NCBI RefSeq assembly: GCF_020379485.1
Contig: NC_063445.1
Span: 53,097,422 to 53,161,421, forward strand
From: Brassica napus
Taxonomy: Eukaryota > Streptophyta > Magnoliopsida > Brassicales > Brassicaceae
DNA: 64,000 bases
Reading direction: 5' to 3'
Shown here: positions 11,515 to 22,609 of the stretch, in pieces
How positions within the stretch are numbered: position 1 is the stretch's first letter
How the letters are laid out: every line of letters begins with the position of its first letter
Notes under the pieces: generated by a model
The model's database searches: none
What the model saw: only the letters and a program-made list of their open reading frames with translations
Told to the model about the DNA's origin: nothing
Translations under genes and position numbers: made by a program

Positions 11515-12305
11515 TCACTGGATTGTGATATCTCCAATATCTGAGAGATCCCAGAGATCATCACTTCGACAACAAGTCACGTTATCTTAAAAGTCCCATT
11601 CAAGCAACTCCTCATCAATACCGAACCCAACTTCTGAAGTATCACAGAGACCAACCCACCAATCTGTACCACCATTTTCATTTGAACTCGAACTCAAAAC
11701 ACTTTTGTCTCTTTTGTTTTCCACACTCGCGTCATGATCAGTCACTTTGTTCCCAAGATTCTCTTTATCTTTCGTAACCAAATCCACACGACAACTACTA
11801 TTGTCCCCACTCTCATTCTGACCGGACTCATCATGATTCACTTCAATCACAGCCTCTTCATTAGAACATTCCCAGACTAAGCTATTCATGAACCGCTCCA
11901 TCTCACCATCCAACCACTCGTATGGCTCCAAAGACTCTCCTTCGAAGTTACCATTAATGTGCCCTATATCAGTGTTCTCACTATCTAAGTCTTTCGATTG
12001 TGGTAAACATTGCAAGGCCATCACCATTTGCTTGTGTTTCTTCATGGATGACCTACTAGTTCTTCCCTTCTTCTTTTTGGTATTGTTATCGTTATTCACT
12101 CCATAGGAGTAGATTTTGCGGCTGAGATGTGAGTTCCAATAATTTTTAATTTCGTTGTCTGTTCTTCCGGGTAGTTGTTTTGCAATAAGCGACCAACTAC
12201 ACACACAAACGAAAATATATGCACAATCACACACATGAGACGATTAATATAAATTTCTGAAATCAGTTAAATTACATATTCTGTCACAATGGCTTTTAAC
12301 TAATA

Positions 12306-12554
12306 CTCCGATGTTTCATAATATAATAAGTATCATTTTAGCTTTTTTTTTCTTGTTACACAAAAAATGTCACTTTACAATTTCAATGCAAATTATACTC
12401 ACTTTCAGCTAAAAATTAATTGCAAACTGCATTGCTTTTATAAATAATTTTATTTATCTCAAATATTAATTAATAACAACTTACATATATTTCCGATACT
12501 TTCTTAGTCTGTGTGAAAAGTGTCAAAGTGACACTTATTCAGAAACGGATGGAG
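12306..12554. mobile_element. Stowaway-type MITE, 249 bp, in MYB intron 2
   Basis: The element begins CTCCGATGTTTCATAATA and its other end read in reverse begins CTCCATCCGTTTCTGAAT; both are followed inside by a run suited to Tc1/mariner-type MITE ends (AAGTATCATTTTAGC against AAGTGTCACTTTGAC). TA dinucleotides flank it at 12304-12305 and 12555-12556. It lies 27 bp from the Copia insertion, inside MYB intron 2. Confidence 0.75.
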
Positions 12555-12581
12555 TATATAATACTATACATATATGGAATG

Positions 12582-12866
12582 TGTTGTGAACAAGAGTGAA
12601 AATCGTGTGTCTCTTGTCTCTTTATTTCTGAATCAAAGTGTTCCCTTATATAGGGGTTACAAGAATCAGATAAAAAGAAAGTATACAAATCATTATCCTA
12701 AAGAGAAAAGGAAAACATCTTAAAGATAAACATGAAAGGATAAATGGAAACTCTCCTAATGCTAGAGGCGGCCGACTCTCTCTCCTATTGGGCCGCCGAC
12801 TCTCTCTCTCTCTATGGGCCACGGTCCTGGCCATTTGGTTCCTAGCAATCCACATTGTTCATAACA
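12582..12866 (-). repeat. Copia 3' LTR (285 bp)
   Basis: Starts TGTTGTGAACAAG and ends GTTCATAACA in plus orientation; four substitutions distinguish it from the copy at 18779-19063. The stretch at 12760-12820 contains CTCTCT runs and GGGCCAC-like GC-rich blocks. Confidence 0.93.
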
Positions 12867-13022
12867 CTCCCCCTTGGATGCTAGAACCATATGGGCTCGT
12901 ATCATGCACGATGTTGCCTCGTTAAAACCTCACTAGGAAAACCAAAAACCCAAGGTGGGAAAAAATGGAAACCATAGACAGGAAAAAGAGTACAACGCAT
13001 GACACTCCCCCTGATGAAGGCA

Positions 13023-14450
13023 TCACTGCAGATCCTTCAGCCGGCGCATGCCTATCTGATGAACCAGCTTCCTGAATGTTGAGGTTGGCAGAGACTTGGT
13101 GAAAAGGTCGGCTGAGTTGTCGCTGGATCGGACTTGGACTACTTGAACCTCCTTTGCCTTCTGCAAGTCGTGGGTGAAAAAGAACTTGGGCAGGATGTGC
13201 TTAGTCCTGTCTCCCTTGATGTATCCTTCCTTGAGCTGAGCAATGCACGCTGCATTGTCCTCGTAGATGATCATTGGCTCCTCTTTCTCTTGTCCCACGG
13301 CCAGACCACTCTCTCTTAAGACATGGCCGGTCATGTTCCTCAACCAAACAAGCTCACGGCTTGCCTCATACATGGCTATGATATCGGCGTGATTAGATGA
13401 TGTAGCAACTAGAGATTGCTTTGTTGAACGCCAGCATATTTCAGCTCCACTATGTGTAAACACATATCCTGTTTGAGATCTAGCCTGATGTGGGTCAGAT
13501 AAGTACCCAACATCTGCATATCCGACCAAGTTCTCTCCTGGCCGGTTGGTGTAGAACAAACCGAGATCTTTTGTTCCTTGCAGATATCTGAACAGATGTT
13601 TCACTCCGTTCCAATGCCTTAAGGTCGGACATGATCCAAATCTGGATAGTAAGCTCACGGCAAAGCTTATGTCCGGTCTAGTATGACTAGCTAAGTACAT
13701 TAAGGCCCTAATGGCACTTATGTAAGGCACTTCCGATCCGAGTGTTTCCTCGTCCGGTTTCTTTGGTCCGAATGGATCCTTTTCCAGGTCTAAGGACCTT
13801 ACGACCATAGGACACTGCAAGGGGTGTACCTGGTCCATATTGAATTGCTTGAGTATCTTTTCTGTATAAGTTTCTTGATGCACAAGGATGCCATTTGCTT
13901 TATACTCAAACTGTAATCCCAAACAGAACTTAGTTTTCCCTAAGTCTTTCATTTCGAATTCTTTCTTTAGACATTCGACCGTTTGGGAAATCTCTCCAGA
14001 GGTTCCTATTATGTTCAGGTCGTCCACATAAACAGATATTATAACATAGCCCTTGCTGTCGAATTTCTTTATGAATATACATGGACTTATTGGATCGTTC
14101 TTATAACCCTCTTTGGTTAGGTACTCGGATAGCCGGTTATACCATATTCGACCTGATTGCTTTAAACCATATAAAGCTTTGTTCAGCTTAATGCAATGTT
14201 GTTCTCGAGAACCTTTCTTATCTTTGAGCTCAATACCCTCTGGAACTCTCATATGTATTTCATTGTCCAGTGGTCCGTACAGGTATGCAGTAACTACATC
14301 CATTAGGCGCAAATCAATATTTTCTTTTACGGCCAGACTGATTAGATATCTCAATGTAGTCGCATCCACCACAGGGGAATAAGTTTCCTCATAGTCTATT
14401 CCTGGTCTTTGTGAGAATCCTTGTGCTACAAGCCGTGCTTTGTATCTCAC
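13023..14450 (-). CDS. Copia reverse transcriptase and RNase H part of pol
   Basis: This 475-codon frame holds the C-terminal half of the Copia polyprotein. The start shows the conserved RYKARLVAQGF block; the catalytic YVDD motif is near residue 142; RNase H follows with a SDPHQARSQTGYVF block near residue 327 and a TSSNHADII block. Upstream in the same frame a TAA at 14454-14456 separates it from the integrase half, although the sequence on both sides is continuous with the usual polyprotein. I therefore read 13023-16535 as one pol gene with a single nonsense change rather than two genes. The enzyme would copy element RNA into DNA in cytoplasmic particles. Confidence 0.85.
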   Translation of the reverse strand: MRYKARLVAQGFSQRPGIDYEETYSPVVDATTLRYLISLAVKENIDLRLMDVVTAYLYGPLDNEIHMRVPEGIELKDKKGSREQHCIKLNKALYGLKQSGRIWYNRLSEYLTKEGYKNDPISPCIFIKKFDSKGYVIISVYVDDLNIIGTSGEISQTVECLKKEFEMKDLGKTKFCLGLQFEYKANGILVHQETYTEKILKQFNMDQVHPLQCPMVVRSLDLEKDPFGPKKPDEETLGSEVPYISAIRALMYLASHTRPDISFAVSLLSRFGSCPTLRHWNGVKHLFRYLQGTKDLGLFYTNRPGENLVGYADVGYLSDPHQARSQTGYVFTHSGAEICWRSTKQSLVATSSNHADIIAMYEASRELVWLRNMTGHVLRESGLAVGQEKEEPMIIYEDNAACIAQLKEGYIKGDRTKHILPKFFFTHDLQKAKEVQVVQVRSSDNSADLFTKSLPTSTFRKLVHQIGMRRLKDLQ

Positions 14451-14453
14451 TAC

Positions 14454-16535
14454 TTATCCTTTCTCATTTCTCTTCCTTACAAAGACCCATTTGTATCCCA
14501 CTGGTTTGACATCTCTGGGTGTCAGGATTATAGGGCCAAAAACGCCTCTCTTTCTCAATGATTCTAACTCCACGTTTATAGCTTGTTTCCATTTGATCCA
14601 ATCTGATCTTAGCATGCATTCTTGTATGGACGTGGGTTCTAGATCCTCATCTTTATCCATGATCTCAAGTGCTACCTTGTATGCAAATAAATCATCAACG
14701 TTGATATCTTTTCTGTTCCATTGTTTTCCAGACATCACATGGTCTATAGAGATCTCTTGGTTCTCCGGCTCTTGTGTCCCGTGAAGTCCAGCGTCCCGGA
14801 CCTCACTTGGAGGAACGGCCAGATCATCGGGTGTGGTCGGTACACTCAGCTCAACCGTCATGGTTGGCTCGACCGATCCATCTATGTCCTGGACGGTTTC
14901 CTTGATGCTCTCGGATCCAGCACCTTTCTTGGATTTCCGAGGCTGTTTGTCTTTGGAACCAATTGGTCTGCCACGTTTTAGACGTTGCTTAGACTCTGTA
15001 GCCACTTGACATTGTCCATCTTGGACGTCTAATCTTATAGGTGCATTACAAGCCGGAATGTGTGATATTGTTACTCTATTTGGGTCAGCAAATGTATCTG
15101 GCAGTCTATTAGCTAGCTCTTGAAGATGTATTATCTTTTGGACTTGTAAATCACATTCTTTAGTCCGAGGATATTGCCAAGATGTTGATGGTCTAAACCA
15201 TTCTAACTCTTTTGTTATCAACCGGCTGTTATCTCCCCCTAAGGACGGATATGTGGACTCATCAAACTGTGAGTCTTCGTATCTGGCCTTAAACAAATCA
15301 CCGGTTGTTGGCTCAAGATACTTTATAATACTTGGAGATTCATATCCTACGTATATTCCCATCCTCCTCTGCGGTTCCATCTTAGTTCTCTGTGGTGGAG
15401 CGATTGGAACGTAGACGGCACATCCAAATGTTTTGATGTGGGACACGTCTGGCTCATGACCCGTAAGTAATTGGGATGGTGAATATCTATGCTCACTAGA
15501 TGGCCTGATGCGAATCAGTTCCGTTGCATGTAAAACCGCATGTCCCCATGCTGATACCGGAAGTTGAGACTTCATTAGTAATGGACGGGCTATCAGCTGG
15601 ATACGTCTAATGAAAGATTCGGCCAAGCCGTTCTGTGTATGGACATGTGCCACGGAGTGTTCTACTTTCACCCCCATGGACATACAGTATTCATTAAACG
15701 CCTGGGACGTGAACTCACCAACATTGTCTAGACGTATAGTCTTAAGTGGAAAGTCTGGAAAATGTGCTCTCAGCCTTATCATCTGAGCAAGCAGCCGTGC
15801 AAAGGCTAGGTTCCGAGTGGACAACAGACATACATGCGACCATCTGGTCGATGCATCAATGAGGACCATGAAGTATCTAAACGTCCCACAAGGTGGGTGT
15901 ATCGGTCCACATATGTCCCCTTGGATCCTTTCCAGAAAGTTTAAGGTTTCTTTATTAACCTTGGCTGGTGATGGCCTAGTTATGAGTTTCCCTTGTGCAC
16001 ATGCAGCACATGTGAGATTTCGTGGGATCACTCCTTTAAACGTGTGCCCTAATGAATTCATCATCAATTTTCGCATCATTCCTGTTCCGGGATGGCCAAG
16101 CCGGTTATGCCATAAAGTGAATAGCTCTGAGGCATTTGCCTCAACCATACTGATCCTTGCATAGTAAAGACCAGTAGACATTGCGGGCATGGTCTCTAGG
16201 ATCTTTTTATTGCCTTTGGTGATCAAAGTTATGTTAAGGAATTCTTTGTTTCCTTCTTCCCATGTTTCAAGGTGGAAACCATTCAATCTTATATCCTTGA
16301 AACTCAATAAGCTTCTTCTAGAGCTTGGGGAATACAAGGCGGTTTTGATCTCTAGGTGAGTGCCCTTGGGCATCATCACATAGGCCTGGCCGTGACCTTC
16401 AATCAGGCTGGCCTCACCCGCAATTGTTTGTACCTTTGCACTTTGCTTTGTGAGATTCATAAAGTACCTTTTGTCTCTAAGGATCGTATGACTTGTGCCA
16501 CTATCCACCACAAGTATACTCATCTCATCATTCAT
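14454..16535 (-). CDS. Copia protease and integrase part of pol
   Basis: A 693-codon frame. The N terminus has the aspartic protease signature VDSGTSHTI near residue 11. The integrase zinc-binding region (HNRLGHPG with CAACAQGK) is near residues 142-180, and the catalytic core shows GDICGP, RLDNVGEF and NGLAESF, supplying the two Asp and one Glu. The last residues are the start of the reverse transcriptase (GYKWVFVRKRNEKG), which then meets a TAA. The frame begins at an ATG 124 nt after the gag stop and is in a different frame from gag, so expression would need reinitiation, splicing or a lost join. Confidence 0.85.
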   Translation of the reverse strand: MNDEMSILVVDSGTSHTILRDKRYFMNLTKQSAKVQTIAGEASLIEGHGQAYVMMPKGTHLEIKTALYSPSSRRSLLSFKDIRLNGFHLETWEEGNKEFLNITLITKGNKKILETMPAMSTGLYYARISMVEANASELFTLWHNRLGHPGTGMMRKLMMNSLGHTFKGVIPRNLTCAACAQGKLITRPSPAKVNKETLNFLERIQGDICGPIHPPCGTFRYFMVLIDASTRWSHVCLLSTRNLAFARLLAQMIRLRAHFPDFPLKTIRLDNVGEFTSQAFNEYCMSMGVKVEHSVAHVHTQNGLAESFIRRIQLIARPLLMKSQLPVSAWGHAVLHATELIRIRPSSEHRYSPSQLLTGHEPDVSHIKTFGCAVYVPIAPPQRTKMEPQRRMGIYVGYESPSIIKYLEPTTGDLFKARYEDSQFDESTYPSLGGDNSRLITKELEWFRPSTSWQYPRTKECDLQVQKIIHLQELANRLPDTFADPNRVTISHIPACNAPIRLDVQDGQCQVATESKQRLKRGRPIGSKDKQPRKSKKGAGSESIKETVQDIDGSVEPTMTVELSVPTTPDDLAVPPSEVRDAGLHGTQEPENQEISIDHVMSGKQWNRKDINVDDLFAYKVALEIMDKDEDLEPTSIQECMLRSDWIKWKQAINVELESLRKRGVFGPIILTPRDVKPVGYKWVFVRKRNEKG

Positions 16536-16659
16536 TTCTATAAATAAAATTTAGAGACTTTATAAGATCTTTAAAACTTTTATTATTATAAATGTCATTT
16601 CATAAAATAAAAACACCAAATCAAAGACATAAAGCAATAAGACAATGTGATTCGAAAAA

Positions 16660-17748
16660 CTAGTCCTTTAGACAGTCGGATGTCTCAAAATCCATTTGGT
16701 CATCTTTGTTGTCCCTGTCGGATTCATTGTCAGCATCATATCCATTGTCATCCTGACCGTTTTCTTGGATCATGTTTGCCTCCGGGTTCTTGTTCTTGAG
16801 ACTCTCTTGATAGAGTTCGCACAAGTGTTTCGGAGTTCTGCAGTTCTTGGCCCAATGGTTGTCCATCCCGCATCTGTGACATAAAGACTTGGACGCGTGA
16901 GATGGTTTGGATATGCCACCTCGTCCACGGCCATAACTCCCTCGGCCCCGACCGTAATTGGAACCACGACCACGGTTATTGTGGTTTCCTCTTCGGCCGG
17001 TTGAGTAGTTATCTCGACCGTTATGGTTGTCATGCCTACGCCCTCTGTACCCACCACGGCCTTGACCGTATGGTTTCCTGTTGTCTTGGGCGTAGTAGGT
17101 TTCTTTGGGATCTTTCTTTTCAACCTCATGGGCTTCGGGTAATGGTGCTGTCCCGGCCGGTCTAGCTCCACTGTTCTTCATGAGAAGCTCATTGTTTGCC
17201 TCGGCCAAGAGTAGACATGAGATCAGATCAGTGTATTTGGCAATACCTTTTGTTCTATATTGCTGTTGCAACACAGAATTCGACTGATTGAAAGTCGTAT
17301 AGGTCTTTTCAAGCATCATCACATCGGATACTTCTTCACCACACAGCCTTAGTATTGAGACGATTTTGAACAAGGCTGAGTTATACTCATCCACGGACTT
17401 AAAGTCCATGAATCTGAGATGCATCCAATCGTGCCTTGCCTTTGGAAGCAACACCATCTTTTGGTGATCATATCTGTGCTTTAAAGCATTCCAAAGATCC
17501 AATGGATTCTCAATCGTCATGTACTGATCCTTAAGACCTTCAATGAGATGATGGCGCATATAACATATGGCCTTGTATCTATTCTTTTCATTCTCATTGC
17601 TGTCTTCGATGATAGTATCACCGAGTCCCTTGGATTTTAGACTAATCCTTGTGTCTAGCGCCCACTGCAAGTAATTGTCTCCGGAGAGATTAAGGGCTGC
17701 ATAGTCTCTGTTTGCTATTTTCGACATCTGATCCACATTATCACACAA
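16660..17748 (-). CDS. Copia gag (nucleocapsid) protein
   Basis: A 362-codon frame with the features of plant Copia gag: an N-terminal region around LNLSGDNYLQWALD, a UBN2-like helical core, an Arg/Gly-rich segment near residues 225-280, and a CCHC zinc knuckle (CHRCGMDNHWAKNC) near residue 289, followed by an acidic tail. It would package element RNA. The start ATG lies 1,030 bp from the 5' LTR, leaving a long leader. Confidence 0.88.
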   Translation of the reverse strand: MCDNVDQMSKIANRDYAALNLSGDNYLQWALDTRISLKSKGLGDTIIEDSNENEKNRYKAICYMRHHLIEGLKDQYMTIENPLDLWNALKHRYDHQKMVLLPKARHDWMHLRFMDFKSVDEYNSALFKIVSILRLCGEEVSDVMMLEKTYTTFNQSNSVLQQQYRTKGIAKYTDLISCLLLAEANNELLMKNSGARPAGTAPLPEAHEVEKKDPKETYYAQDNRKPYGQGRGGYRGRRHDNHNGRDNYSTGRRGNHNNRGRGSNYGRGRGSYGRGRGGISKPSHASKSLCHRCGMDNHWAKNCRTPKHLCELYQESLKNKNPEANMIQENGQDDNGYDADNESDRDNKDDQMDFETSDCLKD

Positions 17749-18778
17749 GATTTTAGATTCATAATGGGATCACGTGGCCGCATGATATAAGCAAGCTCGG
17801 CCACAACACGTCTTATGCATTTATGATGTTCAAACAATACTAATCGACCATGGTGCTATCAATCAAGAGCCACACGGCCCTGTGGATTTTCTAATGCAAA
17901 CAACCTAAGCTCATGTGATTCTATATGCTGGCCGATCTTGTTTTAAACAGTTGTGAATGCAATATCATGTTCGGATTCATGCAGAAACGATTTTAAAACA
18001 TTCTCATGATCCCTAGGGTTTCAATCTTTCAAGTTCTATCAACTTATGTTTAAGGTTTCAAGGCCTTAAGTATTTGTATGTTCAGACAGATTGATTCAAG
18101 CAATCTAAACAATCCTAAACCTCAAATCAAATCAGAAATCAAAACAAGCAAGATCAATTATGAAATCAGACACTAGGTTCTTTTAGGGTTTAGGGTTTTC
18201 GATTCCTTGATTAGGGTTTGCCAAGTTTCAGATTCAATCAATAAACATACAATCAGGTTCTAATTGGAATCAATTTATGTTTCTAGTTTGGGAGATTGTC
18301 GATTTTAATCTTAGGGTTTCTTTTAGGGTTTAATCAAGACATAGTTTCCATAATGATGGAATTAGGGTTCTTATTGTTCTAATTTCTCAGATTGTGTTTA
18401 TACCTTAGTTTCGTAGGGGATTTAGAACCGGACCACCTGAGAATGGATGGAACTTCGAGCTGAGATGATCGGACGTCTGCTGCCTCCTATCGGGTCGCGG
18501 ATGGAGTCGATCGCGGCTGGAGGTGTCTCGGCTGCGAGCTGGACGGGGATCAGATCGTCTCGGGTCGGTCGCGGGGTTCGGGTTCGATCACGAGCTGGAT
18601 TGCGGTCCTTCTGATCTGGAACGTGATCTGAGAAGCTGAGATGGGTCTCCTGAGTTCTTGGATGAACTAAGAACAAGACTAGGATTAGGGTTTGAGTTTT
18701 GGGTCGCCGGTTTAGGCTTTTAGGTTTCTAGGTTTTGATTTTTGGTCTCAGGGTTCAGAGGCTATCGTGCTGATAACG
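17749..18778 (-). other. Copia leader between 5' LTR and gag
   Basis: About 1 kb with no conserved coding signature. It contains repeated TAGGGTTT-like runs near 18180-18390 and a GC-richer block at 18420-18670 with several GGATC/GATCGG repeats. A minus-strand 84-codon frame at 18422-18676 is rich in Arg, Pro and Asp and has no recognised domain, so it is probably untranslated leader. Confidence 0.6.
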
Positions 18779-19063
18779 TGTTGTGAACAAGAGTGAAAAT
18801 CGTGTGTCTCTTGTCTCTTTATTTCTGAATCAAAGTGTTCCCTTATATAGGGGTTACAAGAATCAGATAAAAGGAAAGTATACAAATCATTATCCTAAAG
18901 AGAAATGGAAAACATCTTAAAGATAAACATGAAAGGATAAATGGAAACTCTCCTAATGCTAGAGGCGGCCGACTCTCTCTCCTATTGGGCCGTCGACTCT
19001 CTCTCTCTCTATGGGCCACGGTCCTGGCCATTTGGTTCCTAGCAATCTACATTGTTCATAACA
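18779..19063 (-). repeat. Copia 5' LTR (285 bp)
   Basis: The partner of the left LTR and the expected promoter of the element. On the minus strand the sequence just inside it reads CGTTATCAGCACGATAG, containing the TATCAG core common to plant Copia primer-binding sites. Confidence 0.93.
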
Positions 19064-19068
19064 GAATG

Positions 19069-21057
19069 GTTATATACATACATACACGTGTGTTTTAATA
19101 GAATAGTTTTTTTTTTTTTTAAACTTCCAAGAGTGATCAATCGCTGCGCCTGCATTGTTATAATGGTCACAGGATCAGGACAGTACATTCTATATGCTTC
19201 TAAGTTGACAAGATATGCAAATAATCTTCTTTATTAAAAGAGAATTACAATTTTCATCTACCGTAAGAAAATCATACTAGGTCCATTTCATCATTTACAT
19301 CTATTTAATTATTTACATAATCCATTAAATATATAACATTTATAAAAATCTTAATAATTATATGAATATTATTTATAAACAAATTTTAACTGTAAATTTA
19401 AATTTATTTTTAGCTATAACAAATATGTTGAGAAAAAATCTATCAAAATCTTGCAAATTCTTTTTTAATTAATGCATTTGTTAATTTATAGATAGTAATA
19501 AATCTAAGAAAATAAAACTGTATGCTATTTATTTTATAAAATTTATAATTATAGTCTATATTATATTAAAATAAATTAATATATGAATAAAATATGAAAT
19601 TATATTAAATTAGTAAATGAAAATATTTTTAAAAAATTTACTTTCATTCCATTCACCGTTTAAAAGAATTAAAATTCAAAAATTATATAATATTTTTATT
19701 TTTTTGTCATACTTTTATAAAAAATATAATACTTTTATAAAAAAAATTGTTAACATATGTTCAACTTTTATACCTACAACTATATATTATCTATTTATTT
19801 ATTTTGAAAATCACAACAAAATATATCTAAACTGATTATATAGGAAATATAAAGTATGTAACTAACCTTTGGTTTAAGTGTTGTTTACAAATTATGCTAT
19901 TTGAAGAATTTGAAATTTTAATAATTCATTAAAGATACTAATAAAAAATAAATTTTAGCTATAAATTTTAAATATAAATTTAATGTTTATTTTTAATCAT
20001 AACAAAATATTCTGAAAAAATTATAAAAAATCTTACCAAAAATTGCAGCTTTTTAAAAATAAATATTGCATTAGTTTAGTAACAAAAAAAAATCAAAAGT
20101 CATATAATTTCCAAGCTCAAAATAGTTTGGTAATTTCCAAATTTCTCTGGACCAAATATACAATTTTAAAAATAAATATTTCAGGCTCAAACGATAATTT
20201 TACAAATTTTACAAAAGATAAAATCATAGATGCTAAATTATAATGTCTTAAAAATGCAACACGAGAAAATTATGATGTAAAAATCAAAGTGGTATAATAT
20301 TTTGAAAATTTAAGTTAATAACAACAAAATAAAAAAAAACTTTGTATCATAAGATCCAAAATATGATATATCGATAAAATATACTAAAATAATATGATAT
20401 ATGCTCTATGTATAAAATATGCTAAAATAATAGGACTAAATTACTTAAACTGAAAAATGTATTTACATATAAAATCCAGAATATACTAAAATAATAGATG
20501 GTAAAATATATTTTTAATACAAATTGAAAATATAAATTATCATGAACAAATATCTTTTCTATAGTATAACTAATTAAAATTTTAAAATGTTCTGTTTACA
20601 AACTGTAGAAATTAAAAAGTATTTTTTTGGAAGGAGATTCTCTATTTTATTATTTCATATTATGAATTTATTGTACCTAACCCAAAAATATATTAGTATA
20701 TAATAACAAATAATAAGAAAGTAAAATATATAAAACAAATAATTATATATGAATAATGTCAAATAAGAAACATAACCAATAAGATTATAGAGTTACACAG
20801 TATATAACACTAAAATGTAAATCATATATTTAAAATGTTTGCAATAATAGTAAAGTTATACATTTATGAAATGAAAAACTATCCACTTGGATGTGTAGGT
20901 CAAATTCTATTTGTATATTATATCGGCCCCGCCCAATCATTACTCAGGCAGTGGCAAAATTGTAATACAAAAAAAAATTCTTAATCACATTTTTTATAGC
21001 CGTGGGGATCCCAAAAGCTTTATACGTCCATAGACAAATCCCACGACGTCTTACAAC
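19069..21057 (-). other. AT-rich remainder of MYB intron 2
   Basis: Intron DNA between the two retrotransposons, mostly A/T runs, with no supported exon or element. Removing both LTR elements and one copy of each target duplication leaves an intron 2 of about 2.5 kb. The ACAAC at 21053-21057 is the left target duplication of the Athila-like element. Confidence 0.6.
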
Positions 21058-22609
21058 TGATATCTTGCATATTTACATTGTTTTATCCATTCACCCATGT
21101 GCATTTTGATCATATAGACTAGGATTTAGCCATGTTTAGGTTGCATTTTGCATACATGAGTCTTTATCAGGTATTGGAGTACCACATGGAGTTCTTGGAG
21201 GCATTTGGGTGCATTTGGAGCTCAAAAGAAGTGTTTAAAGCGATCAACGGACGAGCAGCACACCAGAGCGACCTCACCGGAGCGATGCCGTGAAGTCGCT
21301 GTGACACACATCCCGTAGCGATCCAGCCAGAGCGACATGGATAGGTCGCTCGCGTTTCTATCGTGAGACACCCCTCTCAGAGCGACTTGCCAGAGCGACG
21401 CTTCGAGGTCGCTCGCGTTTCCATGGCGAGACGACACAAAACGAAGCCCGGAGCGACCTCTCAGAGCGACCCACTGAGGTCGCTCCCGAAGTCCGGAGCG
21501 ACTTGTTGGAGCGACACACCAAGGTCGCTCGCGTCCTCTCGTCTGGAGACACCAAAGTCAAGCATCCTGGAGCGACCCCTCAGAGCGACCTACCAAGGTC
21601 ACTCCCAGCCAGAGCGACCAGCTCAAGTCGCTCGCGTTTTGACGGGGTGAGACACGAAGAAAGCGTCGGGAGCGACCTCCTGGGAGCGACTATGCTAGGT
21701 CGCTCCGCGTGTTTGATTGGACGATTTTTATGTTATTTCAGGGGCCTTTTGGTCATTTGTTTTATTGTTTTTAGATCGCAAAAACCTAAGTTAAGGACTC
21801 TGGGTAGCCACCAGGCGGATTATCTTTTGATCTATGGAGAAATACACAAAAACTCTCTTGAGAAGTTCATCTCTTGGATTTTGATTGTTATGTTCTTGTG
21901 TTCTTGTTGATTTCTTATCTATTTCTCTACATGATTAATCTGAAATCCAATATGGGTTTAAGAGGAATCATGGAGATTAGTGAGTAATAACCTTTTGAAT
22001 TCATGGGTTAGGGAGATCAAGGGTGATTAGGTTAGTTCTAGGATGTTTTAGTGTAGATCATTCTTGTTCCTTGCTAGTAGAGTATTGATAATGCATCTTC
22101 TGAGTTGGCCACTCAAAAGTTGATCAATAGACATTTTCCACCCAAAAGGTGTTTGATGAAATGCCTGAGACAACTCTCCTAGGCTTTTAGTATACTTTGC
22201 CAAAGACATTTGTTGTTAAAGATGCTAATATAGCTAATAGACTTGTTAGTAATGATTGCTTTCATATTATTCAACCAAAGACATTTGATGTTTGAGATAT
22301 GTTAGCAAATGAGCATTCATCTAGACATAGAGCTTGCTTAGAATTGTGTCTAGGCTTAAGGTTGATAGTTTGATTGATCATTTGCCATCCTTAGTTCGAT
22401 ACTTGATCACCCAAGGTCTAATCCCTATGCCCATGAGTTCTCTTTTCCCTTAGTCAAGAAAGTATCATTCTGTTATTGCTTTTTAGTTTTAGTCATAGCT
22501 TAAAACTTATCTAAATCATTGGTTGCACTTAGATTAAGTGAGTACTTGCATTCTCGGTGTTTTTATACTACAACATTTGTCTTAGGAGCCTTGAAAACTC
22601 CTAACATCA
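21058..22609 (+). repeat. Athila-like 5' LTR with GAGCGAC/GTCGCTC array
   Basis: The first copy of the LTR. At 21260-21710 it carries a GC-rich array with 13 GAGCGAC heptamers and 6 exact GTCGCTC reverse complements, while the rest of the LTR is AT-rich. Compared with the right copy it lacks 31 bp near 22560 and 4 bp near 22390. Confidence 0.92.

Larger units (their letters stand above)
12582..19063 (-). mobile_element. Complete Ty1/copia retrotransposon, 6,482 bp
   Basis: Identical 5-bp target duplications (GAATG at 12577-12581 and 19064-19068) flank two 285-bp LTRs that start TGTTGTGAAC and end CATAACA. The coding order on the minus strand is gag, then protease, integrase, reverse transcriptase and RNase H, which is the Copia order. 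A polypurine tract (GGGGGAG on the minus strand) abuts the left LTR, which is therefore the 3' LTR, and a TTATCAG-containing primer-binding region abuts the right LTR. By eye the LTRs differ at 4 of 285 positions, about 1.4%, so insertion is recent. Pol has one in-frame stop, so this copy looks defective. It sits in MYB intron 2 in the same transcriptional direction as MYB. Confidence 0.93.

Noticed and set aside
12646..12855. 69-codon minus frame in the Copia LTR, repeated at 18843-19031
   Set aside because: Present in both LTRs and driven by CTCTCT and GGCC repeats; not a gene.
16696..17287. Plus- and minus-strand alternative frames across Copia gag
   Set aside because: They overlap the zinc-knuckle gag frame and have no family features.
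21222..21910. Several Arg/Ser-rich frames on both strands, repeated at 26881-27569
   Set aside because: They are translations of the GAGCGAC/GTCGCTC array in the two LTRs, identical in both copies because the LTRs are identical.
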